64,000 nt of DNA, taken from NCBI GenBank assembly GCA_000437375.1, contig FR898237.1:1-64000 (forward strand), written 5' to 3'. Each line of letters opens with the position of its first letter. Position 1 is the first letter of the stretch. Shown here one piece after another: positions 62,758 to 64,000 of this stretch. The DNA is from Eubacterium sp. CAG:841. Its GTDB lineage: Bacteria; Bacillota; Clostridia; Oscillospirales; CAG-272. The notes below the pieces were generated by a model that saw only the letters and a program-made list of their open reading frames with translations, searched no databases and was not told the origin of the DNA. Position numbers and translations under genes: made by a program.

Positions 62758-63897
62758 ATGAGATCGCTCGGAATATATATTCATATCCCATATTGCGCAA
62801 AAAAGTGTGCATATTGCGATTTTTATTCCGTCCCCTCATGTGAAACATCAAAGGCTTATTGCAATGCGCTGATAAAGCAAATAGAAAGCTATAAGAAAAA
62901 ATCAAAGGATTATGTAGTCGATACGATATATATTGGCGGAGGAACGCCTTCGCAGATAAATCCGGAATATATTTACAATATTTTAGGCGCGGTAAAGGAA
63001 ACATTCAATGTTTCTCACGATGCTGAAATATCAATGGAAGCCAATCCCGGCACGCTTGACGGCTATAAGCTTTCGCTTTACAGAAGCGCGGGAATAAACC
63101 GTCTGAGTCTCGGACTTCAGAGCGCGCATGACGACGAGCTTAAAAGGCTTTCGCGTATTCATACAATGAAAGATTTTGAAAATTCGTTTTTACTTGCACG
63201 TCTTGAAGGCTTTGACAATATAAATGTTGATATTATGTATGCGCTTCCCTGTCAGACAAGAGAAAAGCTTGCCGAAACAATAAATACGGTTATTTCACTT
63301 TCTCCCGAACATATTTCATTTTACGGACTGAAAATCGAGGAGAATACGCCGTTTGCATATAACAGATCAATTGCGGAGAGTATTCCGAGTGATGAAATTC
63401 AGTATAAAATGTATATGGATTCGGCAAAAACGCTTGAAGAGCATGGCTATCGTCAGTACGAAATAAGCAATTTTGCAAAAGACGGATATGCCTGCCGACA
63501 TAATATGAAGTATTGGAAATGCAACGATTATCTCGGTTTCGGCGTTGCAGCAGCATCATTTTTTGAAAATAATCTGTTTTCTTACGTTAAAAATATAGAT
63601 TATTTCATAGAAGATCCGCTTTCTGTCTTTATTACGGAAAGTACGGAAGAAATATCACCCCAAAAATTTGAAACACAGTTTGTTATGCTCGGTTTCCGTC
63701 TTGCGGAAGGAATATCCGTTGATGAATATAAGCTTCGTTGCGGCGGCGATTTCATAAAAAAATACGGGGAAAGATTAAAGCCGTTTCTTGAAAAGAAGTT
63801 GGTCGTTAAAACCACGAACGGATTCAAACTTTCGCGCAGAGGAATGCTTGTATCAAATTATATTTTAAGCGAAATCCTTGATTTTGACGAAGATTGA
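62758..63897 (+). CDS. hemW: Heme chaperone HemW (radical SAM)
   Basis: A 379-residue radical SAM protein with CAKKCAYC (Cx3Cx2C) at about residues 12-19 and GGGTPSQI. It binds heme and resembles coproporphyrinogen dehydrogenase HemN. Of the HemN features, the N-terminal extra domain is absent, as in HemW. GGAGG precedes the ATG. Confidence 0.92.
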   Translation: MRSLGIYIHIPYCAKKCAYCDFYSVPSCETSKAYCNALIKQIESYKKKSKDYVVDTIYIGGGTPSQINPEYIYNILGAVKETFNVSHDAEISMEANPGTLDGYKLSLYRSAGINRLSLGLQSAHDDELKRLSRIHTMKDFENSFLLARLEGFDNINVDIMYALPCQTREKLAETINTVISLSPEHISFYGLKIEENTPFAYNRSIAESIPSDEIQYKMYMDSAKTLEEHGYRQYEISNFAKDGYACRHNMKYWKCNDYLGFGVAAASFFENNLFSYVKNIDYFIEDPLSVFITESTEEISPQKFETQFVMLGFRLAEGISVDEYKLRCGGDFIKKYGERLKPFLEKKLVVKTTNGFKLSRRGMLVSNYILSEILDFDED

Positions 63898-63909
63898 CTT
63901 TATTCTTTC

Positions 63910-63938
63910 TTGACAAATGATTTCTTTTATGATATAAT
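63910..63938 (+). promoter_or_regulatory. consensus promoter of the tRNA gene
   Basis: TTGACA (63910-63915) and TATAAT (63933-63938), 17-base spacing, both hexamers perfect. A short CCGCGCAAAAATGCGCGG hairpin (63944-63961) lies between it and the tRNA. Confidence 0.9.
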
Positions 63939-63969
63939 CTTATCCGCGCAAAAATGCGCGGATATATAC

Positions 63970-64000
63970 GGAGAGGTATCGAAGTGGTCATAACGGGGCT
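63970..64000 (+). tRNA. Partial tRNA, serine type, cut by the window edge
   Basis: GGAGAGGTATCGAAGTGGTC begins at 63970 with the acceptor GGAGAGG and a D-arm/loop typical of bacterial tRNA-Ser. Only about 31 bases are in the window, so the anticodon is not seen. Confidence 0.75.

Overview
The window reads as a chromosomal segment of a low-to-mid GC, Gram-positive-type member of the Clostridia, probably an uncultured Oscillospirales- or Christensenellales-like gut lineage. The reasons are the replication-origin gene cluster dnaA-dnaN-recF-remB-gyrB-gyrA, RNase Y and RNase M5/Mini-III, a PheS T-box, an SLH-domain surface protein, sigma-A type promoters (TTGACA-17-TATAAT) and strong AGGAGG ribosome sites. 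No phage, plasmid, CRISPR array or transposase gene was found. The taxonomic placement is inference; no 16S gene is present.

Left part (1-20 kb): a PII-like protein plus cation/proton antiporter operon; a lipoate ligase, M18 aminopeptidase and YfbR nucleotidase run; an ADP-ribosylglycohydrolase bracketed by inverted copies of a dispersed repeat; a truncated MocR regulator divergent from an ECF vitamin-transporter S component; an MgtE transporter with a long structured leader; deoB-cdd nucleoside salvage; a membrane protein; a very large SLH surface protein with tandem promoters; RNase Y and an Lrp regulator.

Middle (20-45 kb): galK, then walJ-rlmH-mnmG-rsmG, a shortened ParB-like gene at the position where Firmicutes carry noc, two parS sites, parA-parB, a frameshifted small gene, serS, a T-box with pheST, a phosphoribosyltransferase, an M20 dipeptidase, a PrsA-like lipoprotein, and a minus-strand run (GH78 rhamnosidase, SbcD-like nuclease, Xaa-Pro peptidase, EF-P, an Asp/Cys-rich zinc-ribbon protein), then ymdB and a frameshifted acetyltransferase.

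Right part (45-64 kb): dnaA, a 534-bp oriC candidate full of TTTTC(C/A)ACA nonamers, dnaN-recF-remB-gyrB-gyrA followed at once by recA-recX; a convergent minus-strand block (glyA-pncC-holA-rnmV-gtrA-mrnC) ending in a 66-bp perfect palindrome; then lepA-hemW and the first bases of a serine-type tRNA behind a consensus promoter.

The most unusual items are the hairpin-tipped intergenic repeat family (four loci, one ending exactly where the MocR gene is cut short), the shrunken ParB/Noc-like gene beside parS, the mgtE leader, the Asp/Cys-rich EF-P neighbour, the DnaA-box-like cluster before holA, the palindrome between recX and mrnC, and two single-base frameshifts. All function calls come from reading motifs by eye; no search was run.
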